64,000 nt of DNA from Muribaculaceae bacterium. GTDB lineage: Bacteria > Bacteroidota > Bacteroidia > Bacteroidales > Muribaculaceae. The stretch's first letter is position 1. Each line of letters starts with the position of its first letter. Where the stretch lies: the NCBI GenBank assembly GCA_017548365.1, contig JAFZAC010000041.1, forward strand, positions 53,165-117,164, in the 5' to 3' direction. The translations under genes were made by a program, and so were the position numbers. This document shows, piece after piece, positions 54,377-63,928 of this stretch. The notes beneath the pieces are model-generated. The model was not told the DNA's origin. It searched no databases and saw only the letters and a list, made by a program, of their open reading frames with translations.

Positions 54377-55400
54377 TTAGATTATTGTAAAAATCTACAA
54401 CTTGATGATTCTTCTCAATGTGAGAGTTAAGAATTCCAATTGCTTTTTGCTCCATATCATCAATTGAGTGACTATTATATAATATAGTCCCTGAAGGACG
54501 ACACGAAACATCAGAAGCCAGAACTTGACATCCGCTCATTAATGCTTCACGTACCGATAAAGAGTCACCATCAGTCTTTGTTGGGCGCAGGTATAATTGA
54601 GTATTATCAAAAATTGGTTCCATAGCTTTTACCGATTCCGACATCATGAAATTCTTATCTTCACCAACTTCGTCCTTTATTTTATCAACCAGCACTATCT
54701 GTTCTTTTTTAGATGCATCACCAATTACTATCATCAACATTTTAGCTGCTATGCCTTTGTTTCTAAGTCGAGAAAACAGAATTGCTGCATCAAGCATTCC
54801 GTATAAATCGTAGAATGTACTAGATATTGCAATCTTACCACAAACCACAATCAATGGATCAGAATTCAATGAAATAAAACTTTGAATTTTAGGTGGGATA
54901 GTGTCAGTGTCGTCAATACTACAGGCAAAAAAGGCAGGAATATCACTCAATATAACACTATGCCTCAAATATGGTCTCAATTTATTACTGTCTCCTTTCT
55001 GAACACAAATCACACCATCGGCATTATTAAGGGCATATAAAGATTTATTATCATCTAACATATAACTTACATCCCCATGAATAGTAAAAATAAGGGAGGC
55101 ATTCTTATATAGAAACTTAAAGAATGAAAGATAATATTTTCTATATCCTCCTGTGGCATGACAATGAATAAGATCATAGCGACTCTTAAACAGTACCATA
55201 AATGGGATTAGTGCAAATCTAACAAATAAGAATAATTTGTTATTATATTTTTTGTCTTTGAACCTAAGATTAATGGTAGAGACTTCATGTCCATCCATTA
55301 CAAGCCGTTTGCGCATTTTTTCAACGCTAATGCTAATGCCGCCTATGCCAGGCAATAGAGGTGAAATCAAAAGAATTTTGTATTTTCTTTTATTATCCAT
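54345..55400 (-). CDS. GT4-like glycosyltransferase
   Basis: The 351-residue GT-B protein has ISPLLPGIGGISISVEKM at the N-terminus (nucleotide-sugar glycosyltransferase pattern). The C-terminal half reads YLRPTKTDGDSLSVREALMSG, in which the acidic donor-binding motif is varied. It is AT-rich. It overlaps the GT2 gene (8 bp) and the ATP-grasp gene (32 bp). Confidence 0.87.
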   Translation of the reverse strand: MDNKRKYKILLISPLLPGIGGISISVEKMRKRLVMDGHEVSTINLRFKDKKYNNKLFLFVRFALIPFMVLFKSRYDLIHCHATGGYRKYYLSFFKFLYKNASLIFTIHGDVSYMLDDNKSLYALNNADGVICVQKGDSNKLRPYLRHSVILSDIPAFFACSIDDTDTIPPKIQSFISLNSDPLIVVCGKIAISSTFYDLYGMLDAAILFSRLRNKGIAAKMLMIVIGDASKKEQIVLVDKIKDEVGEDKNFMMSESVKAMEPIFDNTQLYLRPTKTDGDSLSVREALMSGCQVLASDVSCRPSGTILYNSHSIDDMEQKAIGILNSHIEKNHQVVDFYNNLIDFYDQVIER

Positions 55401-56367
55401 TATTTAAACCCAATATACACTGCATTACACTAATCAAAAAGTTCATTTTAAACTTATAAAAGACCAAAGCACAACGGTATTTTATAGGCAAATAAGACTG
55501 CTTTAAAATCTTTGACACTGAAGTACTCTTAATTACAGCTTTATCAACAGGTCCGCCGTAAATAAGAAACGCTCCTGATGATCTAAGTTTGAATAATGTT
55601 ACTCCTTCATTAATGACATCATCAGCTTCATTAGCATTAAAAAATTCATCAATCTGATTTATAAGACTTTCAATTATCGACATTAAAGACTTTTGCTTAG
55701 TCTTTGTTAAAGAACCATTTGAGTCTCTATAATAATAGAGAGCATCATCAACATAAGCAATTCTATTGGAAAAATAAACGCATTTATACAATATAGATTT
55801 ATCTTCCAACATTCGGAAATCTCCCTCTGGGTAAATTTTATTTTCCGAAATAATACTTGTCCTAATCAATTTATTACATAAACCATTATGAAAAGTACCT
55901 ATAAGCAATCTTTTTATTAGCTCGCTCTTGTCTGTAATATGAGGCACGCTTCTTATAATAATACCATTATTACATACTGCTGCATTATTGCATATTGTTA
56001 TGTCTGATTGTTCAATTTCTGCTTTACCTACAAGTTTCTCTAAAAAAGCCTTATCTATATAGTCATCGCTATCAACATGAATCATATATTCGCCTGTCGC
56101 ATTTTGCATCCCAATCTTTCTTGAATAACCAACCCCCATATTTCTCTCATTCCTAATTAATTTCCATTTATCACCATTACATGACGGATAATTTAAAAGA
56201 ACTTTCTCGAGGGTTTTAACACTACCATCTGTTGAAAAATCATCTACAAAAATAATTTCAAAATTATCATAAGTCTGGGACATTATTGACGACACACATT
56301 GTTGTATGTATTTTTCAGAATTATATATAGTAACGATTATTGAGATCTTTCCTTTATTTGATAACAT
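55393..56367 (-). CDS. GT2-family glycosyltransferase
   Basis: The 324-residue GT-A protein has SIIVTIYNSEKYIQQCVSS, FVDDFSTDGS and HVDSDDYI (DxD) near residue 100. It resembles other GT2 repeat-unit transferases. It begins a run of overlapping AT-rich genes, after a 277-bp spacer from the WecA-like gene. Confidence 0.92.
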   Translation of the reverse strand: MLSNKGKISIIVTIYNSEKYIQQCVSSIMSQTYDNFEIIFVDDFSTDGSVKTLEKVLLNYPSCNGDKWKLIRNERNMGVGYSRKIGMQNATGEYMIHVDSDDYIDKAFLEKLVGKAEIEQSDITICNNAAVCNNGIIIRSVPHITDKSELIKRLLIGTFHNGLCNKLIRTSIISENKIYPEGDFRMLEDKSILYKCVYFSNRIAYVDDALYYYRDSNGSLTKTKQKSLMSIIESLINQIDEFFNANEADDVINEGVTLFKLRSSGAFLIYGGPVDKAVIKSTSVSKILKQSYLPIKYRCALVFYKFKMNFLISVMQCILGLNNG

Positions 56368-56644
56368 ATATCACGAAATATAATATAGAATGACTTAAAA
56401 ATACAACCATTATTTAATGATAGATTATTTTTAAACTAGCTTTCGAATGTATAACATACTCCAAAACATTTCAATCATTATGACAATTACAACAGTTGCA
56501 GACCCGCCATTTATCTATTATTTTCCTTCAATCACACAAGCAATAAAAGTCATCACTAACAACATCAATCATTTTCTCATCTATGACATCTCTCTTACCA
56601 ACAAACATAGTTTTTTCTAATAAAAAAATAGCCAGAAACAACTA

Positions 56645-57712
56645 CTACTTTTCTATAATATTTGTTATTGTAGCATTGGCTATCATCCATACAATTAGCA
56701 TAATAGCTATAATAACATTCACACCCACATATTTTGACATATATATTGAAATTCCAGTCATGAATATAAATACTATTATTTCTACAATTAATACGGTGTG
56801 TTGTGTTAGCCCCAATCTAAGCAATTTGTGATGAAAATGATTATCATCGGCTTTAAATGGATTACGGCCTTTAATTAATCGATACGTGACAACATTAATA
56901 ACATCAAAGCATGGAAGCATAAGGGGAGAGAAAGCAATTATAAATGGATTTCTTTGTAAAACTGATGTATTATGGTCTCCATTTATGACAACTGCCAACA
57001 CACACAAAACAAGACCTAGAACCGTTGAACCAGTATCACCCATGAATGTTTTATTATGTGTTGCCACTTTGCCAAAAACATTAAAATAGAAAAATGGTAA
57101 CAAAACTCCAACAAATGACAACGGAATCAAGAACATATAGCTCTCATTGAGATATAATATCAATGAGTAATAAATAAGTGACAGTATAGCAATACTTGAT
57201 GAAAGGCCATCTATGCCGTCTATAAAATTAAATGCATTAATACAAAAAATAACAAGGAACACAGTTATACACAAACTAAACATATAGGGTAAATCAAATA
57301 ATCCTAGCACACCATGAAAATCATTTAACAGAATGCCTGTCATGCATAGAACAATTCCCACTACAAATTGATATATGAATTTTGTTCGATAACGAATTCC
57401 TCTTATGTCGTCAACAAGCCCAAAAGAATAAACAATTAAAATTGATATCACAAAACCTATTATGGGCTTAACTCCATTAATAGTAATTACTTCTCCAATA
57501 CGACCGAGTATAATACATCCACAGATAAAAGATAAAATAGCAATAGGAACAAAAGCCATTCCGCCCAATCTTGGAATATCACCTTTGTGTATCTTTCTCT
57601 TTGTATGTAAATCAAATAAATTATGATTATAAGCATATTTTATAGTTCCTCTTATTAACATCGTCGATAGAACACAACTTATAATCAATAAAAATATAAT
57701 TAAAAATAACAT
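56645..57712 (-). CDS. wecA: Undecaprenyl-phosphate GlcNAc-1-phosphate transferase (WecA/TagO-like)
   Basis: The 355-residue membrane protein has about 11 transmembrane segments. It has the PNPT family motifs GLVDDIRG, NAFNFIDGIDGLSS, FMGDTGST and the UDP-GlcNAc-type DDNHFHHKLLRLG. It should start the glycan by moving GlcNAc-1-P (or a related HexNAc-1-P) to undecaprenyl phosphate. The gene is flanked by unusually long spacers (149 and 277 bp) inside the operon. Its stop is followed at once by a second in-frame TAG. Confidence 0.92.
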   Translation of the reverse strand: MLFLIIFLLIISCVLSTMLIRGTIKYAYNHNLFDLHTKRKIHKGDIPRLGGMAFVPIAILSFICGCIILGRIGEVITINGVKPIIGFVISILIVYSFGLVDDIRGIRYRTKFIYQFVVGIVLCMTGILLNDFHGVLGLFDLPYMFSLCITVFLVIFCINAFNFIDGIDGLSSSIAILSLIYYSLILYLNESYMFLIPLSFVGVLLPFFYFNVFGKVATHNKTFMGDTGSTVLGLVLCVLAVVINGDHNTSVLQRNPFIIAFSPLMLPCFDVINVVTYRLIKGRNPFKADDNHFHHKLLRLGLTQHTVLIVEIIVFIFMTGISIYMSKYVGVNVIIAIMLIVWMIANATITNIIEK

Positions 57713-57861
57713 AAACGATATATTATTATCTTTTTAAATGTATTGTTTCCATAAACAGCTTCAACTATTTTCTCATGGTCTTGTCGCATTAATTACAAAA
57801 AGAACTCTCTCGTTTATTTGATTTTCTGTTTTACAAACAGACATTATGTTCGACAATAACA

Positions 57862-59034
57862 TTATTTTATTGTAGTTAGTAAAAATGTATGGTAAAGAAA
57901 AGGCGAATTTGTAACGGAGGGCATATATACTGCTTTATAAATATTTACCAAAAAATGAGAATACAATAAAAAAGACAACAAGATTGCCAAACGATATTTC
58001 TTATTCTTGACAAAATAAACCATTAAATAGCTCCCCATCACTAAATAAAAGATTGTGAAATACTCTATTGGTCTAAGTATATAATGTGTTGTATTCATCA
58101 ACAAGTTACTCAAGCACATTCCTATGAAAGCCAACCAGAAAAAAAATGGCAAAAGCTTGTCGTTTTTAAAAAATGCTTTCAAGTTGCCATAATACCAAAT
58201 AATTAACACATTTGCAAGAAGAATTGACACACGACTTGGCCCCCAATTAAGAGTTCTTAACTGACCACCCACATTGGGGTCGTCAAGATTACCATAATTC
58301 TCATATCCTGTCAAATTTAAGAACCATTGATAATCATTGAAATAATTTATCCAAAAAGGCTTCATGCCCAATAGTACAAAAGCAGCAACTACAGTAAGCA
58401 GCAACCATTGATTTGGTACTTTTGCATCAACATTGACAAAAGTCAACAAGAACACTGGAAGCATTAGCAATGCCGATTTGTGAATGAATGCAGCCGCAAT
58501 TATTATAATAAAATATGGTAAGAACTTACGTTCCTTAATAAGAGAGACAAGAGCAACAAAGAGACAAACTACTACACTTTGTCTAACAGAGTTCATCCAT
58601 CCTAAAAAATATGAACCACACATTATGCCCAATCCCACCCAGCACAACAAGTGCTTATGGTTGCGTAAGCCAAAATACAGAAAACCTATTTGCAATAATG
58701 CCCAAAAGGCAAAATAGAAAAAATAATGAATATGGAAAAAGGCAAAAATCTTTGAAATCCACTCAAAACCAAATTCAAAATTTTGGCGACTAAATTCCCC
58801 CGTCTTCTGTAAATGCTCATACTGTTCAAGATACATTGCATGATCGAAGCCGGTATGATAACGAGCACCTGCTACTACGGCAAAAATAAAAAGAGACAGC
58901 ATTATTTCCCAACAGAAGAAAGGTAATTTCTCCTCTCCATGCTGCTCTAATTGTTGCTCTCTCTTGTTAACATGCCATCCCAAAATAAATAGGATGGAAC
59001 CTGTCAAGCTATATACTAATAAGCTTAGAAACAT
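57862..59034 (-). CDS. EpsG-family polysaccharide polymerase 2 (Wzy-like)
   Basis: The 390-residue protein has about 10-11 transmembrane segments. FDHAMYLEQYEHL (about residues 64-76) and GWMNSVRQSVVVCLFVAL are typical EpsG-family features (an early acidic loop and a VRQS-like motif). It overlaps wecC by 10 bp. It is less AT-rich than the middle of the operon and not closely similar to polymerase 1. Confidence 0.87.
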   Translation of the reverse strand: MFLSLLVYSLTGSILFILGWHVNKREQQLEQHGEEKLPFFCWEIMLSLFIFAVVAGARYHTGFDHAMYLEQYEHLQKTGEFSRQNFEFGFEWISKIFAFFHIHYFFYFAFWALLQIGFLYFGLRNHKHLLCWVGLGIMCGSYFLGWMNSVRQSVVVCLFVALVSLIKERKFLPYFIIIIAAAFIHKSALLMLPVFLLTFVNVDAKVPNQWLLLTVVAAFVLLGMKPFWINYFNDYQWFLNLTGYENYGNLDDPNVGGQLRTLNWGPSRVSILLANVLIIWYYGNLKAFFKNDKLLPFFFWLAFIGMCLSNLLMNTTHYILRPIEYFTIFYLVMGSYLMVYFVKNKKYRLAILLSFLLYSHFLVNIYKAVYMPSVTNSPFLYHTFLLTTIK

Positions 59035-60239
59035 CTATTCCTAAAAACACCACAAAAATCCAATATCACCTTATCGTCACGCAATACTAGCTGCTTAAAC
59101 TCATCATGAGCTGTCAAGAATACCACTATATCGGCTTTCTCATATGCCTCATTATATGGAGTGAGCTTAAACACGTTATGCTCCTTGATGTTAGGTTCAA
59201 CCACAAGGAAATCAGCATTGTTCTTGCTTTGCATAACTTCAGTGGTGATGCGCTTAGCGGGCGATTCACGCAAGTCGTCAATATTGGGCTTGAAAGCCAG
59301 ACCCATCATCGCCACAACTGGTTTGCGGCGTTTGTTGAGCTCAAACTCAAGCATAGCATTTTTCACCTTCTCAGCACACCATTGTGCTTTATAGTTGTTT
59401 ATCTCGCGGGCCTGAGCTATGATTCGAGCCTCTTCGGGATAAGCGGCAGTTATGAAATATGGATCAACAGCTATACAGTGACCACCAACTCCACAACCTG
59501 GCTGTAAAATGTTTACTCGAGGATGCTTATTGGCAAGATCTATCAAATCCCACACATTGATGCCAGCGTGCTCGCATATCATCGATAACTCATTAGCAAA
59601 TGCAATTTGCACATCGCGGCTTGAATTCTCGGTAAGCTTGCACAACTCGGCTGTGCGAGCATTGGTCCGATGGAGTTTACCCTTAACAAAATGTGAATAG
59701 AACTCAATGGCATGTGTTGTTGATTCTTCATCAATACCACCAATCACGCGGTCATTGTTGACTAGTTCATAAATCACATTGCCTGGAAGGACACGTTCAG
59801 GGCAATATGCAATATGAATTGAACCTTTTAGCTCGGGACGTTCACTGAAAATAAATTCAGCCATCTGCTCGGTAGTACCTACGGGAGATGTCGATTCAAT
59901 AACAAACAAATCACCGGCCTTAAGCAGTGGAATTACCATGCTTGTAGCATTCTTGACGTATGAGATGTCGGGTTTATGGTCGCATTTAAATGGAGTGGGC
60001 ACTACAATAAAGTACGCATCACACTCTACTGGGCTTGATGTCGCAGTGAATTTACCCGAGGCTAACACTTGTTGCAACAATTCTTCCAATCCAGGTTCCA
60101 CTATGTGTAGATGACCTTTTAAAGTCTTTTCAACAACTTTAGCATTGATGTCAACACCAATTATTTGGAGTCCACTTTTTGCTGCTATTATTGCTGTTGG
60201 AAGGCCAATATAGCCAAGTCCCATGAAACAAGCTTTCAT
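59025..60239 (-). CDS. wecC: UDP-N-acetyl-D-mannosaminuronate dehydrogenase
   Basis: The 404-residue protein has GLGYIGLPTA (Rossmann, residues 7-16), ESTSPVGTT, AYCPERVLPG, the lysine in ELCKLTENSSRD, and the catalytic-Cys loop LQPGCGVGGHCIAVDP. The ending GLAFKPNIDDLRESPA is typical. This is the WecC branch of UDP-sugar dehydrogenases and makes UDP-ManNAcA from UDP-ManNAc. The matching epimerase WecB is not in this window. It follows wzc by 27 bp. Confidence 0.92.
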   Translation of the reverse strand: MKACFMGLGYIGLPTAIIAAKSGLQIIGVDINAKVVEKTLKGHLHIVEPGLEELLQQVLASGKFTATSSPVECDAYFIVVPTPFKCDHKPDISYVKNATSMVIPLLKAGDLFVIESTSPVGTTEQMAEFIFSERPELKGSIHIAYCPERVLPGNVIYELVNNDRVIGGIDEESTTHAIEFYSHFVKGKLHRTNARTAELCKLTENSSRDVQIAFANELSMICEHAGINVWDLIDLANKHPRVNILQPGCGVGGHCIAVDPYFITAAYPEEARIIAQAREINNYKAQWCAEKVKNAMLEFELNKRRKPVVAMMGLAFKPNIDDLRESPAKRITTEVMQSKNNADFLVVEPNIKEHNVFKLTPYNEAYEKADIVVFLTAHDEFKQLVLRDDKVILDFCGVFRNRCF

Positions 60240-60266
60240 AATTAATTTCTATCAAAAAAAGACAAT

Positions 60267-62678
60267 TTATTTTTTCTTGCGGTTCTTACTATTATTTTTC
60301 GATTTATTATCTCCATAACCATAGCCATAACCATAACGTCGATAACCATAGCCATTAGACTCTTCGGTTGTTCCGTTGAGCAAGATAACCATATTATTAA
60401 AACGTTTCTCAGTATAGTATTTCTCAACTTCAGGAAGCATATGACGATCCATCAGACCTGAACGTAAAACATATACTGTAACATCCACCAAATTATTGAC
60501 GATCGATGCATCAGCAACAATATCGATTGGTGGGCAGTCAATTATTATTAGGTCATAAATTTTACGCATATTCTTGAACAACTGAATCAAACGATCACTA
60601 AACAACAACTCAGTAGGATTGGGTGGTATGGTACCAACTGGAATCACATCAAGATTCTCATGAATTCTACCTTTAACCATCACATCATCAACATTATCAT
60701 ATTGTCCATTGAGATAATCCGAAATGCCTCTCTGAGGAGAATCGACAAAGGTTGACAACGATGCTTTACGTAAATCAAGATCGACTAGCAAAGTTTTTTT
60801 ACCTTTAATTGCAAAACTTGTTGCTAAATTACTTGAGACAAATGTTTTACCAGATCCAACATTAGAAGATGTGAGCATCATGACTTTATAGTCTCGGCCA
60901 AGCACAAACTCAAGGTTTGTTCTGACAACTCGGAACGCCTCATTAATACTATTACCATTTTTCTCTTGGACAACGATCTCACGTACTTCTCTACGCTTAT
61001 TAAAGATAGAAAATAATCCTTTGCGCATACGGTAAGAAAGTGGAATTTCTCCAACAAATGGCAAAGATAGTTGTTCAATATCTTTGCGTCCCTTAACTTT
61101 GGTACTCAAGTTGTTCACTATGAATAATATCAACATCGGAATAAGCAGTCCTAAAACAAGTGCAATAATCAACACGTTGATTTTTACGGGAGACGTTGGA
61201 GAGCGACGTCCTGAGGGAGGATTAAGCAGCTTTGTATTATAAGCAGTATATGCTTTAGAAAGCTGATTTTCTTCTCGTTTTTGAAGCAAGAACAAATATA
61301 ATTGCTCTTTAACCTTCTGCTGACGTTCTACACTCAACAAGTCTTTTGCTTGATTTGGACTTGCCTCAAGTTTTTGTGTTGTCTGTGCTTTTGATGACTC
61401 AAGGCTGTTTTTCCTGTCGTTAAGAGTTGACACTACAGTATTTAACGATGTTATTATAGAATTACGAGTGACATTTAATTGTTCATCCAAATCTTGAACA
61501 ATAGGATTCTTAGGTCCACTGTTCTCCACCAAGCTGTTTCGCTGCAACACTTTTTCATTATACTCCTTAATTTGAGCCGAAAGAGCAGCATTATCTATAC
61601 CAGAATTAGCTGGAAGCAGTTCATTCTTTCGTGTTCCCAGTTGTTTCTTAATCAGATTTGCCATATAAATCTGATTATCTAACTCGAGAAGCTGTGAACT
61701 TGTATTTTCAACTTTACTCAAATTAATCTGAGTTGCCATGTTCAAATCGGGTGTCAAACTTGAACTTTTATGCTGAGCTATATTAGCGTCAACACTACCC
61801 AACTGGCTTTCAATTGTGCTTAACTCTTCATCAATAAAATTACTTGTACTTATAGCTTGTTTATTGATATCTTCAACCCATTTATCATTATAGACATCGA
61901 ATAACTTGTTAAGTATATTTTCGGCACGTTCCGGACAAACATCACTAAGAGAAATGTCAACAACAGAAGCTCGTTCATGATTCAACTCAACAACGAGCCG
62001 ACCTGCATAACTGTTTGCCACATCCGAAATCCTATTCTTTGAAACCCTAATAGGCGTATCATATTTTCCAATATAATTTTGAGTTGGCTTAACTAGAATC
62101 TGACCTATTGGTGTTTTTAAAGCAGTACCAATTTGCCCTTTCACAACCTTTGTCGATGCCGAAGTATGATTAATGTCATGGAAATCTGTCATCTCAACCA
62201 CATTATTAGGCTTAAGCATAAGAGTGAAAGAAGCATATTCATCGGCATCTATGTCGGGGAGTGTCACAATCACAGGTAATGTTTTACCATAAAGCGTGAG
62301 TTCATGAAAACGCCCATCTGTCTTATAGTTCATGTCAAGATGTAAATCCTTTACTACCTCAAGCATATAAGAAGGTGATGACAAGGTAATCATCTCATTA
62401 TAAAGATTTGTTTTTCCCCCATCAACACCAAAATCGGAAAATTGACTGAACTCTGTCGATAGTGATCGGTTCTTATCTTCGTCCTTAATCAATATAGATG
62501 CTTTACGAGTATAAGATGGTTGTGCCATCAACAGATAAAGTATTGCTATACCAAATGCAATGAAAAGTGACAACACAAACCAATACCAATGTGAGATACA
62601 TAGATAAAGCCATTCTTGGATTTTCTCAAAGTCTTCGTTTTTGGTCGCGGAATAGTTCTGTTTTACTTCTTCGGCCAT
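60267..62678 (-). CDS. wzc: Wzc-like tyrosine autokinase/chain-length regulator
   Basis: The 803-residue protein has a Wzz domain with transmembrane helices near residues 31-51 and about 503-523. A long periplasmic coiled-coil region (about 255-480) lies between them. The cytoplasmic BY-kinase has the Walker A SSNVGSGKTFVSSN, Walker A' LLVDLDLRKA and Walker B IIDCPP. The C-terminus carries a Tyr/Gly cluster (NGYGYRRYGYGYGYGD) with six tyrosines for autophosphorylation, then a Lys/Asn/Ser-rich tail. It controls polymer length and export with Wza, 11 bp upstream. Confidence 0.95.
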   Translation of the reverse strand: MAEEVKQNYSATKNEDFEKIQEWLYLCISHWYWFVLSLFIAFGIAILYLLMAQPSYTRKASILIKDEDKNRSLSTEFSQFSDFGVDGGKTNLYNEMITLSSPSYMLEVVKDLHLDMNYKTDGRFHELTLYGKTLPVIVTLPDIDADEYASFTLMLKPNNVVEMTDFHDINHTSASTKVVKGQIGTALKTPIGQILVKPTQNYIGKYDTPIRVSKNRISDVANSYAGRLVVELNHERASVVDISLSDVCPERAENILNKLFDVYNDKWVEDINKQAISTSNFIDEELSTIESQLGSVDANIAQHKSSSLTPDLNMATQINLSKVENTSSQLLELDNQIYMANLIKKQLGTRKNELLPANSGIDNAALSAQIKEYNEKVLQRNSLVENSGPKNPIVQDLDEQLNVTRNSIITSLNTVVSTLNDRKNSLESSKAQTTQKLEASPNQAKDLLSVERQQKVKEQLYLFLLQKREENQLSKAYTAYNTKLLNPPSGRRSPTSPVKINVLIIALVLGLLIPMLILFIVNNLSTKVKGRKDIEQLSLPFVGEIPLSYRMRKGLFSIFNKRREVREIVVQEKNGNSINEAFRVVRTNLEFVLGRDYKVMMLTSSNVGSGKTFVSSNLATSFAIKGKKTLLVDLDLRKASLSTFVDSPQRGISDYLNGQYDNVDDVMVKGRIHENLDVIPVGTIPPNPTELLFSDRLIQLFKNMRKIYDLIIIDCPPIDIVADASIVNNLVDVTVYVLRSGLMDRHMLPEVEKYYTEKRFNNMVILLNGTTEESNGYGYRRYGYGYGYGDNKSKNNSKNRKKK

Positions 62679-62689
62679 AATATTATAAT

Positions 62690-63487
62690 TTATTTAAAAA
62701 TTAATACCGATATTGTTGTTAACAACGATGCAATAGAAATCCATAATGAAGGTTGCATGAATGCATTTCCTGTTGCTGTCGACTCTCTTGCTTTCTTCTC
62801 ATTAGGTTCTACATAAATCATATCGCCTTGTTTGAGATAATATACCGGTGAATTATATATACTTTGGAGATTCGTCATGTCAACCCTATAAGCAAGTTGC
62901 TTTCCATCTATTTCACGCATGATAAGGACATTATCACGACGGCCATTAATAGTCAAGTCACCTGCACGACTCAAGGCGTCTATTAAAGTTGTTTTATCAT
63001 GATCCATAAGAAAACGACCAGGTTGATTAACCTCTCCCATTACTGAAAAATACAAGTCTAAGAAATCCACTGTAACAACAGCATCCTTGAGAAGGTCACG
63101 TTTTGAAAGTTCACTCTTGATATAGGATGCTACCTCACTGCGTGTTTTTCCTTTTAAATACAATCTACCCATAACAGGAAAATCAATACAACCATCTTCA
63201 CCAACGGTATAACTCGCCACTTGACTTGTAGTCAAACTTGCATCTGATTGTGACGTTTTATAACGGCTTACAATCTGCAAATTAAACAAATAAGCTAAAC
63301 CTGGATCCTTACTACTTACTAATATTGACAACTTGTCGCCTGGTTCAATTGTCACTAAGTTCGCATCTTGAAGTTGTTGAGTTTGTCCCGATTGAACATC
63401 CTGAAAGTACCCCAATTTTGGTGCCTGACACGATGTCAATGTATAACAAACAAAAAACAACAAATAAATTAAATGTCTTGTCTTCAT
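62690..63487 (-). CDS. wza: Wza-like outer-membrane polysaccharide export lipoprotein
   Basis: The 265-residue protein has a lipoprotein signal with lipobox LTSC (Cys20). A polysaccharide-export domain (IEPGDKLSILVSSKDP near 48-63) and a SLBB-type domain (VMGEVNQPGRF near 148) follow. A C-terminal transmembrane helix lies at about 245-264. It is shorter than E. coli Wza, as usual in Bacteroidetes. It forms the outer-membrane exit channel with Wzc. It is the first gene of the long leftward operon. Confidence 0.94.
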   Translation of the reverse strand: MKTRHLIYLLFFVCYTLTSCQAPKLGYFQDVQSGQTQQLQDANLVTIEPGDKLSILVSSKDPGLAYLFNLQIVSRYKTSQSDASLTTSQVASYTVGEDGCIDFPVMGRLYLKGKTRSEVASYIKSELSKRDLLKDAVVTVDFLDLYFSVMGEVNQPGRFLMDHDKTTLIDALSRAGDLTINGRRDNVLIMREIDGKQLAYRVDMTNLQSIYNSPVYYLKQGDMIYVEPNEKKARESTATGNAFMQPSLWISIASLLTTISVLIFK

Positions 63488-63711
63488 ATAAAATTGATTT
63501 TAATTATTATCTTTTTATTTGATTAATTGATTGTGCTATTATTGATATAAAATGAATGGTTTTCTAAGTCGAAATTTTCATTCAAGTATATAATCTTAGG
63601 ACATCAAATGACGCGTAAATAGCTGTCATTCAACGAACTTAACAAAAACATATAAATTATACTTTATAGTGCTTGTATTCTTAATTAAAATACTTGCCCT
63701 AAATAAGCCAA

Positions 63712-63742
63712 CAAAGGTACAAAGAATTATGTAAATATGCAA
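63712..63742 (-). promoter_or_regulatory. Promoter for the long polysaccharide operon
   Basis: On the minus strand TTG (63740-63742), 20 bp, TACCTTTG (63712-63719). The transcript would start near 63705, giving a leader of about 218 nt before wza. Confidence 0.6.
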
Positions 63743-63870
63743 TTATTTTTAACAAATATTATTTCTGAATTATCATAATAAACGCTTAATAAACGAACAA
63801 AATTTCCAGTCTGCCAACTTAGAAGAAACACATTCTTTTTTCGGTTTTTGAAACAAGATAATAGGTCTAT

Positions 63871-63928
63871 TGGTCAAAATGAGTGGTAAAATTTCCATCA
63901 AAGACTTCTAATGGTCAAAATGGGTGGT
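63871..63928. repeat. 17-bp direct repeat, two copies
   Basis: The sequence tggtcaaaatgagtggt at 63871-63887 recurs with one change at 63912-63928 (tggtcaaaatgggtggt), with starts 41 bp apart. Paired internal repeats of this kind occur near the ends of some insertion sequences (for example IS21-like) and at operator sites. The window ends too soon to decide. Confidence 0.65.

Noticed and set aside
56528..56608. A 26-codon leftward frame (MFVGKRDVIDEKM start) in the spacer after the WecA-like gene, in frame with it after two TAG codons
   Set aside because: Too short, no homology that I recognise, no coupling to the next gene. It could be a remnant of a longer C-terminus but cannot be supported as a gene.
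60313..60355. Short tandem pattern of ccataa/ccatag units that looks like a micro-repeat or CRISPR fragment
   Set aside because: It is the coding sequence of the Tyr-Gly tail of Wzc. There are no spacers and no cas genes.
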